A stretch of DNA of 64,000 bases from Odiellus spinosus (taxonomy: Eukaryota; Arthropoda; Arachnida; Opiliones; Phalangiidae). The notes below the pieces were generated by a model, which saw only the letters and a program-made list of their open reading frames with translations, was not told the origin of the DNA and ran no database searches. The translations under genes and the position numbers were made by a program. Where the stretch lies: assembly GCA_963920705.1 (NCBI GenBank), contig OY987229.1, positions 21,829,728-21,893,727 of the forward strand. The letters are read 5' to 3'. Positions 23,451-34,958 of the stretch are shown here, one piece after another. How positions within the stretch are numbered: the stretch's first letter is position 1; each line of letters begins with the position of its first letter.

Positions 23451-25172
23451 TCAGCTGCAGAAATCTTTAGTTTAGTAAAATTAGATTTTAATATTACTTA
23501 ATTACTTAAATTAGTACAAAATCAGCTCGAAGAGCGTAATTCGCACTTTATTTTAAAATAGGTTAGGCCTAGTATTTCATGCATCTGACATAGTGCGTTG
23601 CTTTACTAACCAATTGAAATATATACCGAGCTAGCAGCCACTTTCACTAACCCTAACTTGCGTAAAATGTTTAGTCAATTTTTATCACTTATATAAGCGT
23701 AATTCGCACTAAAACATTGCAATTTTATTTAGTTTAGATAAGATTCTTGCAAAGTGCGTTGCTTAATTTTAATAACTCTAACAAAATAATAATATTAAAA
23801 CTTTTTATAGTTTTACTAGTGAAGTTTAGCTTAAAGTAGAAAATCAATTGCTACTAATAAAATAATGATACTAATATTAATATTTCTTCTACAGAAAGCC
23901 TAACCCGCACGTTTATTTTAATTGCCTGGCTACTTAAATTAAACGAGTTGAATATTAGCTATAATTAAAGGCAAGTGCGAAGATTTAAATATTTATATTT
24001 AAATATGCCCTCAATATTATATTAATCTAAGATACGTTTCGCTATAAGATGACTTACAAAATGAAGACGTAACTTTGAGATATATCTTCATTATCCCTTT
24101 AAAAACTGATTCAACTTTCAAAATTTTCAAAGTTGGTGAAATTGCGTTTGATTAGTGTTAAATATTGTTTCAAATGTCTTTAATATAACGCAAATCGTAG
24201 TTGGTCAAAAATAGATCTTATTTTCGATTTGGTATCATTTTATTCTAACCTTACTAACACCAAGGGCGTTTTAGATTGGTCTAAAACTTAACCCATTGAA
24301 GAATAATACTGAGAAACCTTCGTTTCTCATTATTATTACTCCTTGGTTGTAGTTAATTGGCTAATCTTTACGATTGATCAACACTGCCCATGGAGAAATA
24401 ATACAAAGAGATGAGTTTGATTTTCAACATCTCTTATTTATTACTTGTTGAGCATTGAAGAACAATTGTGGCGCCCTTGCAGTTCAAGTCCTACAGTATT
24501 TAGATTAGGTTTTAATTGGGGAATATTTGGGAGGAAGGGGGGAGGTTTTATAATAGTTTATGTAAACGGAAATTATATCTATCGCTTCGTTTAATTTTAT
24601 TTTAAAACGTAAGCCAAGGCCTAAATCGATTTGTTTTATATTAATTTCAATTGATCTTATTTAACGCTTTTCTTCGTAATTTACCAACTTTGAGAAATTT
24701 GGTTGTTGTTTCAGTTTTTGTTTTAGCGAAATGCATCTTGGTTGCCCCGACTCTCGAAGACGGAGTGCCATACCTCCCCGTGGTGAGAGTTGCTAACTAT
24801 TACTAATGGTAACGAAAAAAACAGTGAAATTTAACTGCAGTTAACTACTAGTAATGGTTACTAAATGGCCACGCTCTCGCCTAACTTATATCTATTAATA
24901 ACCAAACTTTAATTTCTATTTTCAGTTCCGTTTGTTTTGAAATCACCTAAATTTCAATAATTTTATTGTAATGAACTTTATTATTAATGCAATAAACATC
25001 ATATTTTGCTTTCTTAATCTGTTGTGTTTAGTTTAGTTAAGTTTAATTATAATACAGTAAAGTTACTTCGCGTCTCAGCAAAAACTTATCTAAAATTTCT
25101 CGGGTTTAATTGAGTTTTTGTGACCAAAAGTTCCAAAATAGGACCCTAACTAATAACGACAAAAGTGAACCA

Positions 25173-25386
25173 GAGCTTATACTCAGTCAATTAGTGGCAA
25201 TCAGAGCTTAAACTCAGTCAATTAGTGGCAATCGGAGCTTAAACTCAGTCAATTAGTGGCAATCAGAGCTTATACTCAGTCAATTAGTGGCAATCGGAGC
25301 TTATACTCAGTCAATTAGTGGCAATCGGAGCTTATACTCAGTCAATTAGTGGCAATCGGAGCTTATACTCAGTCAATTACTGGCTT
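25173..25386. repeat. Minisatellite, 31-bp unit, seven copies
   Basis: Units start at 25173, 25204, 25235, 25266, 25297, 25328 and 25359. Each reads GAGCTTATACTCAGTCAATT followed by AGTGGCAATCG, with single-base variants. It lies about 250 bp downstream of the IR-C stop codon. Confidence 0.92.
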
Positions 25387-25639
25387 CTTTTTAAATAGCG
25401 ACTTGTCAATTAAAAACTGATTTAGAAAATTTTTAAAATTCGGGTTCAAGTACTTCAACGGAAACTTTCTCGGGCCGAAACTGGTTATTAAACTGTAGGC
25501 TGTTATAATGCTTTGTATCTAAAACTCGCCTTAACTATAGATTTTAAATTTCTTTGTTTTGTTCTATTAGGTTACGTATGGTCACACGTTTTTAGATGTT
25601 GGCTGAAGGGCATAGTTAGTTTTAATACAACAAATATAT

Positions 25640-28450
25640 TTAATAAACCAATTTTCTTGATCTTCTTCGATATTTTGAAGGAGCTGGTGTCACGATAAGT
25701 TCTATTACGAGGGAAGTAAGTCCACATACCATGGGACAAATCCAAAGAATTAATAGAAAAGAGTAAGTTTTAAAATCTAATGGCAAAGGTTCGGGTGTCT
25801 TCGGCATCAAACATAATCTCCCCCTGGACTCAAAAAATTCAAATTTCGCATTTAAAAGATGGTTTTCCACTATCTTCTGGGACCTGTAATATATCGTATA
25901 TTAATTTCAAATGGACAGGGATTATGTTTTATGGAAAAACTCTTAACTAATAGTAGACCTCTCACGTAAAATGGTTCAAAACATTGTCTCTTCTGCAGTT
26001 TACGTTCAGAAAGAGCAGCTAGCAAAATATATAGGCTTTGTTTTCACAATTTGATTCTATCAAGAAGGATCAGATAAGGAGAGGAAAAGTGGGAACGGCG
26101 CGGCTCCTACTGCGTCGGCCTAAACTCCCACTCTGGGAGAACGGGGGACAGACGGGGGTAGAGATGCTTCGTGGTAAATTGTTGTCACGTGGGTAAAACG
26201 AATCCTTTATGACCACGTGACAACAGTTTACCTCGAGAATTTCCTATCCCCCCTTTCCACCCGAGTGGGAGGTTGGCTCTTCTCTCTCTAACTCAACGCA
26301 GCCCCACTTTTCCTCTCCTTATCTGATCCTTCTTGATTCTATGGTAGGTAGTTAACTTGCTTTTATTTCTACTTACACGAATTTGATGATATTTCGTATT
26401 TTAACATCTATTTCTTTTCTCATGTACAAAGTGTAACTGGACACGCTGTGGGTTTTCTTCGCGATATATAAATCTGAAAACATTCCGCACATTTTGGAGG
26501 AACCTAATAAAAGCCCTCTTCTCATGACCATGACTGCCATTTTTCCTCGTTTCATTTCAATCATAGTTTCTTCATGATTGCTATCGCTAATGTTTTCAAC
26601 CGTATATTCAAGGTTCACTTTATTCCAAATTTTTATTTTCGTTGGATCCTTGGATGCCTAAATAAGTTTCATAAAAAAACTATTTTGACCTCTATCATCA
26701 CTTCCTTTAAGCTTTAATTTCATTCGTCAAGAACCCATTAAATATAAAATTATTACTTAAATAAGTTTCACCTTTATGTCGTTGTATGGCCAAGTGTTTT
26801 CGTACAAAACAAGTTTCGTGTTTGGAACTTGTAAAATGTCTTCCAACGTTTCGTAACGGAAAGGATCGTCCTTCTTGGTCAGTTTGGCCAATAGAAGACC
26901 AGTGAATGATAAGGTCAACAACATGGAGGCGATAGTCCAGGAAATCCAGCTAAGACGCTCGTAGGTTCGATTACCATTGACGTCATGGTGCTGATTGACG
27001 AGTGCTCTCATTGACGAGAACAAGTAACTTCCAAATGACTTGATGAAATCCCAGAATTCTCTTTTTGATTTCACGAACAACGCAAACAACGTCCTGCACA
27101 ATGCGTACAATAACAGGACTGACATCAGCATCTTCCATAACTGAAATCGAAGAGTCGTATATACTTGCTTCGCTCCATTTTATTGATCACGTTTTAAGCA
27201 TCATCAAACCTAAAAAGCTCATTTAAGTAGTTAAAGGGAAAATGCAACCTAACAAGTGAATTTTTATCGATTCCTTATTGTTTAAATAGGCCTAATCCAA
27301 TACTGAAAATATTAACAAACAAATACTAAACTAGAAATAACTTTAAAACTTACCCTGAAAATAGGCTTAGTGGGATTCATGGAGGTCCTGTTTTCCTCGC
27401 GTGTAAGGTCTAGCGACCAATCGCGCGCGACGTAAGTCTCGTGAAGATCTCGCGTGAACGACGGGCCTTTGCTCATTGGTCGCTAGACCTTACACGGACG
27501 CGATTCAGGATCTCCATGAATCCCGCTAAGCCTATTTTCAGGATAAGTTTTAAATTTATTTCTAGTTTAATATTTGTATTGTAAACTTTTTATCGATGGA
27601 TTAGGCCTATTTATACGATAAGGAATCGATAAAAAAATCACTTGTAATTAGGTTGCATTCTCCCTTTAAGAACATGGAGCAAAAATATTCTAAACCTACC
27701 CTCGCGTACTTGATACAGGTTCATAAAATATTTAATCGAAAAAAAAAAAAAAAAATGTTTATAAGTATGTTTTAAGTTTGTTTTTAATCCTTTTAAAATA
27801 TATCAGATTAAACTTCGATGCATATACTTTTCTGATTATATTTCATTTTATTTTTGATTTTGAAACCGTAAAGAGTTAATAAATCCAATTTTCTTACTGA
27901 TGTTTCGAAAGACCTCAAAGATGAATATTTATCGGCAAAGAATATTTGTGGTGGACCTGAAACCAGGGTCCATTCATCCGCCATCAAGAATGTCGTATAA
28001 TCGAGCCACTTAACTCCATTTTCCGTGGCGTACAATGGGATCACGCTGAAATGGGTTTCCTAGAAGAAAGAAAAAATTTTATTTTTTGCAACAAAATTAC
28101 AATTCTCAATACACGTACGTTCCGGATTAAAGATCCAAAAATCCCAGAACCACTTTTCTCCGAAAATAACTCTCCGTATTCCAGAAATCCGAAAGTTAGA
28201 AGACTATAAAGAAACGAGTGAATTATTTACTCAATGTAAAATGTTGTTTTTTTTCCTACCTAAAGTTCAATTTGGTTCGCATTGTGTCCCATATCACCGA
28301 AAGAGAACCGTTTAATCCATCTCCATTTCTTTCTAAGAAAACTGGTATCTGCATGATAATCCAAAATCATTAGTTTTCTACCTTCGAAGTTTCAGGCATG
28401 CTTATAATTACGATAACCTTTACCTGAGTCGCAACAGCTTTCAAATCCAT
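25640..28450 (-). CDS. Ionotropic receptor IR-C, 418 aa, seven exons
   Basis: Exons 28450-28424, 28348-28260, 28203-28119, 28059-27898, 27140-26772, 26657-26377 and 25883-25640; intron phases 0,2,0,0,0,2. Residue map: S1 lobe 10-121, M1 ~122-144, pore loop ~155-172 (SYLFSSMRALVNQ), M3 ~186-207, S2 ~208-370 (acidic SDLYIAKK at the usual Asp/Glu site), M4 ~378-400, then a basic tail PSKYRRRSRK. The ligand-binding Arg position is Asn81 (TENGVKWLDYTT). The first exon encodes only MDLKAVATQ and has an in-frame stop shortly upstream, so there is no signal peptide or amino-terminal domain in this model. Introns 4 and 6 carry a TTAA-type MITE and a 275-bp MITE. Family assignment rests on the M1-pore-M3-S2-M4 order of the ligand-gated channel fold. 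Confidence 0.88.
26061..26335. mobile_element. 275-bp MITE in IR-C intron 6
   Basis: Terminal inverted repeats CAAGAAGGATCAGATAAGGA... and its complement extend ~33 bp. A GTCACGTGG inner inverted pair lies in the middle. It is flanked by a 7-bp duplication ATTCTAT. The ends are CA...TG with a 7-bp duplication, as in the 338-bp family, but the sequence differs. Only copy seen in this window. Confidence 0.9.
27231..27669. mobile_element. TTAA-type MITE, complete, in IR-C intron 4
   Basis: The element begins TTAAAGGGAAAATGCAACCT and ends in AGGTTGCATTCTCCCTTTAA, so TTAA abuts both ends. The arms pair for about 170 bp through TTAGGCCTAATCC-like, CTAGAAATAA and TAAGCCTATTTTC phrases. A central palindrome of GGTCTAGCGACCAATCG lies between them. 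A TTAA target with no open frame is typical of piggyBac-derived MITEs, though other TTAA-specific superfamilies exist. Relatives lie at 11,267, 14,611, 35,245 and 44,131. Confidence 0.85.
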
Positions 28451-28820
28451 TGTTTTTAGGCTTAGCTGACTGAGGATTTAAAAAATTAAAAATGCTCGCA
28501 ACAATGACTGCGATTGGGCTCGAACTTATACATTTTAGTGTCCTATGAAAATTGTAAAAGCGTATGGTCGAAGAAGACCAAGTGATATCGGTGTAACTAG
28601 AAAAAAATTTTGACTTGTATTCCGTGTCTGAGATTTTCCTCATTTAAGTAAAACAAAAATACAATTTGAGTAATTCGATCCACCAAACCTTTTCAGAAAA
28701 TTTCCTTTTTATAGGACACAAAAATGACGTACGTTGAGCTCAATCGCTTTGGTGCCATTCAATAAAGAGGAACCAAGGAACTATATGGAAATCATGACGC
28801 TTTCTTTTAACACATAGATC

Positions 28821-29156
28821 CAGAAGCCGATGAAACCCTCCTTTGAAGTCTACTACTCCAATGTTCCATATAGCGCTCCTCTCTGCATGGGTAAAATTCC
28901 CAATTTTACGAGTTAGAAGGGGTCCTACTTCATCCCCCCTGTCTACGGAAAATTAGAAATTCTCTCTCTCCACAAACGACGACGTTTTTGGACTAACTCC
29001 GAGGCTGCTAGAGATATTCGTTCGACGAACTCCCGCTTCGAAAACATCTACCGTTAGGAGGCGTACGAATCGTGCCTTTTGAGAATAACCCATACAGAGA
29101 GGGGTAGACAAGACCCGGGAGTAATAGACTTCAAAGGAGGGTTTCATCGGCTTCTG
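28821..29156. mobile_element. MITE, ~338-bp family (copy 4), upstream of IR-C
   Basis: Canonical termini, flanked by the 7-bp duplication ATAGATC. It lies ~370 bp upstream of the IR-C start, in a flank that is duplicated upstream of IR-D (32,340-32,880). The IR-D copy has the uninterrupted site near 32,383. Confidence 0.92.
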
Positions 29157-29650
29157 ATAGATCTTATACTGAAATATCAATAGCACCGAATGGCTAAAGC
29201 TCACGCGATATTGTTTTAACTTTAGACGCTTTAGGAGTCTTAATAGACTCGATACGTCATATCTGACATATGAAATAAAACTATTGCTTGAAAGCTTGTC
29301 CTTTTAAGACAGTTGAAAGGGACCACGAAACTTGTTTTTAAAAAGGCAAATGCATATTGATTTGTTTGAGCTTTTTTACGTCAGGTCTTTTCTTTAACTG
29401 AACCCCGGCTTGATGGAAAACATTTTCCCGAGCAGGGAGGTAGGGGGATAAAGTCAGTCTAGTTATCATTAACCTAATATTCTAAATCGATTGTGTCGCG
29501 CTCCCTTTAATGTTTGGTTAGGATTTTTGTTTTGTACATTTGAGAGAAACGTCGATTAATCATTTTCCTTCCACAAAACACCATAACTAAATGTAATAAT
29601 ATTTTAAATCATTATTTATTCTCCCTATAGTTTGCTAAGTAAATATCCGT
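29157..29650. repeat. 5' flank of IR-C, duplicated upstream of IR-D
   Basis: Shared phrases with 32,383-32,880, in order: CAATAGCACCG, AGCTCACGCGATATTGTTTT, AACTTTAnACGCTTT, GCTTGAAAGCTTG, TTGATTTGTTT and ACGATTAATCATTTTC. The receptor duplication unit therefore included several hundred bp of upstream DNA, which may hold the promoter. Confidence 0.75.
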
Positions 29651-30019
29651 ACACGATATACTCATATGACTCATGTGCTCGAAATTTACAGGGGTTGATA
29701 TTAATAAATATTGCACATTCTGATTTCATCAACGTCAATCCACGATTTTACATATACTCAGTTTTAACCCACATTAACCGCAATGTGACATCACAAAATC
29801 CCTAAGAGTGTGAAGTAGTTTGTATGTACTTGTATTTGATGGTATTTCTTAGTTTGAGATCTATTTCTTGGGGGATATAATGCTGTACTTTTAAACACAC
29901 CAAGACTAGGTTATTGTCATACTTCCATCTTTTGTTACTTATGGTCACGCAAAGAATAAAATTATATTAGATATAGGAAAGGTTAGTTGAAGGACATTGT
30001 TTTAAGACAACAAATATAT
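29651..30019. other. Spacer between the IR-C flank and the IR-D 3' end
   Basis: AT-rich, no repeat structure or coding frame seen. Near 29,830-29,900 a phrase TTGATGGTATTTCTTAGTTT resembles the 3' part of receptor exon 6 and could be a degraded exon fragment, but it is too short to call. Confidence 0.3.
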
Positions 30020-32261
30020 TTAATAATACATCAATTTTCTTGATCTTTTTCGATATTTTGAAGGCGATGGTGACACGAGAAGTTCTATTACGAGGGAAGT
30101 CAGTCCGCATATCATGGGACAAATCCAAAGAATTAATAGGAATGAGTAAGTTTTAAAATCTAATGGCAATGTTTCGGGTGTCTTCGGCATCGTACATAAT
30201 CTCCCCATGAATTCCAAAAATTCAAATTTCGCATTTAAAAGATGGTTTTCCACTATCTTCAGGGACCTGCAAAATATCGAATATTAATTTCAAATTGTCA
30301 TGTTTTATGAAAACTAATAGTAGAGCTATTCTTGGAAAATTGTTAAAAACTTTGCCCTTTTTTAATTGCACCCACGTTCGTAATCTCTAATTTACGTGAT
30401 CGGAAAGCGCAGCTAGAAGAATAAGGCTATTTGTTTTCCCAATTTGATCCCATGGAAAGTATTTAAATTGCCTTTATTTCTACTTACACGAATTTGATGG
30501 TATTTCGTATTTTAACATCTATTTCTTTTCTCATGTACAAAGTGTAACTGGACACGCTGTTGGTTTTCTTTGCGATATAGAAATCTGAAAATTTTCCGCA
30601 CATTTTGGAGGAACCTAATAAAAACCCTCTTCTCATGACCATCCATATCAGTTTTCCTCGCCTCATTTCATTCATAACTTCTTCGTTATTCATATCACTC
30701 AGGCTTTTAACCGTATTTTCAACGTTCACTTTATTCCAAATTTTTATTTTTATTGGATCTTTGGATGCCTAAATAAGTTTTAGAAAAATCAATTCGACCT
30801 TTTCCAGCAACTTCTTAACGGTTTAATTATCTTTGTCAAGAACATATTTACGACTCGAAAAAAAGATTGCTTTCCCTTTAAGCCTGGGATGGATTTTCTG
30901 CTAGTCCTCAAATAATATGATCAAATCACTAAAAAATATTTTAATTATTCCACTACACGGCATGCGAAATGGAACCGGGGTCGCTATAAGCTTATCCCTA
31001 GTATGAACTGAAGCAGTAGACTGTAAACGGTGTCGTGGTGCGGGTGGTGCAGTCGTATTCTACCTTCTTAAATTCGTCAATGGGTTCTTGATTTACAATT
31101 CGAAGCGAAGTTAAAAACCTCTTTTAAAATACATAAATTTCACCTTTATTTCTTTACATGGCCATGAGTTTTTTTCCAGTAATAATTTAATGTTTGGATG
31201 CTGTAAGATATCTTCCAACGTTTCGTAATGGAAAGGATCGTCCTTCTTGGTCAGTTTGGCCAACAGAAGACCAGTGAACGATAAGGTCAGCAACATCGAA
31301 GGGATAGTCCAGGAAATCCAGCTGAGACGCTCGTATGTTCGATTACCATTGACGTCATGGTGCTGATTGACGAGCGCTCTCATTGACGAAAACAAATAAC
31401 TTCCAAATGATTTGATGAAATCCCAGCCTTCTCTTTTTGATTTCACGATGAAGGCAATCGACGTCCTGCACAATGCGTACGAGAATAGGACTGACACCAG
31501 CATTTTCCATAACTGAAATCGAAGATCCATAAAATTTTGAATACTGCTTTTTAATAGTGTGATAAAACTGCAAATATAATCCATAGGCATACGACAAAAA
31601 TAGTCACAGCCTCTCTTCAACTTCCGCGCACATACTTCTGATTCTATTCCATTTTATTTTTGATTTTGAGTCCGTAAAGAGTTAATAAATCCAATTTTTC
31701 TTACTGATTTATCGAAAGACTTCAAAAACGAATAATTATCGGCGAAGAATATTTGTGGTGGACCTGAAATTAGAGCCCATTCATCCGTCAACAAGAAAGT
31801 CGTATAATCAAGCCACTTAACTCCATTTTCCGTGGCGTACAATGGGACCACGCTGAAATGGGTTTCCTGGGAAAAAACATTTCGTAGCAAAAATGCAATC
31901 ATTAATATGAATAAGACTTACGTTCCGGATTAAAGATCCAAAAACCCCTGAACCATTTTTGTCCGAAAACAATTCGCCGTATTGCATATGTCCCAAAGTT
32001 AGCTGAAGACTAACACGAGATATGAGTAAATTATTTTCGGGGTCTAAAAAGTTGATTATCCTACCTGAAGTTCAATTTTGTACGCATTGTGTCCCATATT
32101 ACCGAAAGAGGACCTGTTAATCCATCTCCCTTTCTTTCTAAGTAAACTGGTAGCTGCATGTTAACCCAAATTAATTATTAGTTTTCTACTTTCGAAGTTT
32201 CTGTGATGTTTTCAATCACGATAAACGTTTCTACCTCAGTCGCAATAGCTTTCAGATCCAT
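30020..32261 (-). CDS. Ionotropic receptor IR-D, 420 aa, seven exons
   Basis: Exons 32261-32235, 32153-32065, 32009-31922, 31866-31705, 31512-31144, 30768-30488 and 30266-30020; frame intact. Exon 3 has one extra codon (SLQLTLGHMQYGELFSDKN). It starts MDLKAIATE, with an in-frame TAG four codons before the ATG, which supports this as the true start. S1 has TENGVKWLDYTT (Asn at the Arg site). M1-pore-M3 (SYLFSSMRALVNQHHD, SFTGLLLAKLTKKDD) is nearly identical to IR-C, S2 retains SDFYIAKK, and M4 is followed by PSKYRKRSRK. No transposon lies within the gene. The coding region and upstream flank are both paralogous to IR-C, so the two arose by tandem segmental duplication. Ligand unknown. Confidence 0.88.
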
Positions 32262-33163
32262 TGTTTTTAGGCTTAGCTAGCTGAGGATTTAAAAATGAAA
32301 AATTTGCTTGAATATACTTGTTTTAAACACAACCGTCCTAAATGTTTTATGGAAATCATGGTCCTTTCTTTAGACATATAAATCGTATAGTGAAATAACA
32401 ATAGCACCGGAAGCTCACGCGATATTGTTTTAACTTTATACGCTTTCGAGGTCTTTCTACTCTTCATACATCATATCTGATATATTAAATAAAACCATGG
32501 CTTGAAAGCTTGACCTTTAAGACCATTCAAAGGGACAGCGAAACCTGTTTAACAAAGACAAATTCTTCTTGATTTGTTTCAGGTTATTTACTTCAGGTCT
32601 TAACTTTGCAGAGTTTATCAATTATTTCAGAAATATATAATCCCTACTTGATGAAAAGTCAGTTAAAGCTTTGAATCGCTTAGGTTATATTATAGTTATC
32701 AGTAATATTCCTAATCTCTTGTTTCGACGGGGTCCCTATAATATTTGTTTCCAGTTTCTATGTTTTATACATTAAAAGGGAGCGACGATTAATCATTTTC
32801 TCTTCACAAAACTCTTTGTGCTCCAAAGAAAATCGTTATTTTTCTGCCTATTTTGCTAAGTAAATATCTCTACCCGATACATATATAAACATACACGTTT
32901 TTTAAGCCTAACCAAAAAACGTACCGCCTTGGTATATTTTGTATCGATTTATCGGAAAAAAAAAGGGAAATAGGTAAAGGGATACTATGAAAATGTAATT
33001 TAGTTCAGGTCTATGATCTTTTGTCGTAATTAAATTATTTGGAAGACATTCTTGGGTTTTTCTAAGTCGATATTTTTCTGGAATTCTTTGTTTTAGACTC
33101 TGTAAGCTGAGGAAATACTAACACCCATAAATAAGCTATACATAGAAATGCTGTTGACTGTTA

Positions 33164-33290
33164 AGCCTAATCCTGACACGAGAACAAAGCCAGCTAAGCC
33201 TAATCTCGACTTCCATGCGAAACCCGCTCAGTCTAATCTCGATAACCACGCCAAGTCCACTAAGCCTAATCTTAACAATCGAGCAAAATA
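33164..33290. repeat. Degenerate 33-bp tandem repeat, three to four copies
   Basis: AAGCCTAATC followed by TCGACnnCCA recurs three times with ~33-bp spacing. Read in frame it gives KPNLDFHA, QSNLDNHA and KPNLNNRA. No other coding evidence. Confidence 0.55.
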
Positions 33291-34062
33291 TGTTTTAATT
33301 ATTAAGTACAAGGCAACGTTTGGCCAATCTATGTTAAAATTATACACTCTGACCTTTAACTCCTAGCTTTTCTGTCACACTTAATCTATTTATCCTCTTA
33401 TGCGTCTATAATTCAACAAAACCATTACCATGGCAATATTTTGTATATATTTAATGTTTGGGCGTTGATTGAACGTTTCATTTTCTTAGAATATAACAAA
33501 TAAATGATCTTAATTCATTTATTCTCACTATTTTGCATATTAAATATTTGTCCAAGACACCCTTGTTTAAGTAGAAAAACAGAATTCCCTACCATCCATC
33601 TTTATTATATGTCCCCATGGAAATAGTTTACTTTTTATACTTGAACCAATCGATTTTAAAAAAATATGAGATAGACATAGGGTGTATTATATTAGACCAA
33701 TATCTAATCGGAATGCAATTGCTTAAAACATCACGCAGTTGATTATAATATTTTATTTTATACATCGGTACAGAAAAGAGATAAATGAGAAAGAGTTGCC
33801 CCACTGTTTCCTAAAAACGTTAGCACGCCCAAGTCTAAAATGCTGGGCCATTAGAACGAAACAAGTCGATTTATGCTTATATAAAATAGAACAAACATTG
33901 TCACCGACTCGGCCACTGCTTGCTGTTAGTATACTGAGCGTATAGTAAGGTTATTACATTAGGTAAATAAAGACGAAAGTCCATCCCACAAAGGGTAAGG
34001 CGTTAATCAAACATTCCTTATTTGCAGAACCCGATCGAAAACAGGTTCACACTAGCGTATTC

Positions 34063-34352
34063 CAATAGTCCTGGTCGATTTGCCGGAAATGGGCCCTTGT
34101 CTCATAGCCGCGCCGCCATCTTTTTGTAGTAACAGGTTGCCAGACTATTTCTAATTTTATTTCCCACAAACCAAATTCAAGTTGTTAGTCCAACGCTTCC
34201 TATATGATAAAGTATAGGAGGCGTTGGTTAGTCTGTAGCTATTTTCACACTACAAAAAGATGGCGGACGATCACGTGACAAAAAGTTTTCCCCGCCAAAA
34301 TTTTCGCTAGGTTCTCTAGACTTCCGGTTTTGGAAATCGACCAGGACTATTG
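34063..34352. mobile_element. 290-bp MITE between IR-D and IR-E
   Basis: The ends CAATAGTCCTGGTCGATTT and AAATCGACCAGGACTATTG are perfect inverted repeats of 19 bp. Internal pairs are GCCGCCATCTTTTTGTAGT with ACTACAAAAAGATGGCGG, and AACGCTTCCTATA with TATAGGAGGCGTT. Target duplication unclear; no coding frame. Confidence 0.85.
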
Positions 34353-34958
34353 ATTTTAAAATATTTAATTCGCTCGGAATTCATTTAAGCTTTATCTGTT
34401 CACATATCATCTTCATAAACCGATTTGTAATAGTGTTATTTGTAGGTTAATGAAGCCGAATTGGCATATTTAAAATAAATATCAAATCGATTCGTATTTT
34501 AAAACCATATAAGAAAAGTAAAATCATCATTTGTTCTTTTTATATTTCCTACATGTTTCTAATATAAAATAAACTTGAGCTTGTACGACAACGATTGTAT
34601 TACGGTTTTCGTAACCTTGGCAGGATCGGATTAAAGAGGGAGGCCAAGGGGGCGAGTTTTGGGTTGCATTGAAATAAAGTTTGATTTTCCAATTTGGGAG
34701 CGCAAAACTGCTTAATCCGGCCCTAAACCATGGATTACGAATGTGAGTTTGATAACTACAACTACTTAATCGTTAATCGATGTAAATTGCCAGAAATATT
34801 GTGTAGTTGACAAGAATATTTTATTTTTGATTTTAAATTAGATACAGAAATATATTATGCATGGGTGGTTAAAGAGTATTTAATAGAAAAACCACTGTTA
34901 TGAGAGACATCCGCTGTTCTCACACACAATGAATGGGCAACGCTGTTTTAATAATCAC

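Larger units (their letters stand above)
18091..25639. other. 7.5-kb gene-free spacer between IR-B and IR-C
   Basis: Apart from the minisatellites and one MITE listed separately, I find no supportable gene, RNA gene or retrotransposon domain. Frames of 60-70 codons at 22,125-22,792 (+) have no family signature and no splice partners. The part at 21,500-25,100 is largely unique AT-rich DNA, with an imperfect inverted pair near 24,790-24,860 (GCTAACTATTACTAATGGTAAC and GTTAACTACTAGTAATGGTTAC in opposite sense only in part). The receptor genes elsewhere are 1-3 kb apart, so this is the largest gap in the array. Confidence 0.4.
32262..34958. other. 2.7-kb spacer between IR-D and IR-E
   Basis: It contains the duplicated upstream flank of IR-D (to ~32,880), a short 33-bp repeat near 33,164-33,290 and a MITE at 34,063-34,352. 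The 60-70-codon frames at 33,148 and 33,739 (+) have no recognisable features; the first is generated by the 33-bp repeat. Confidence 0.4.
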
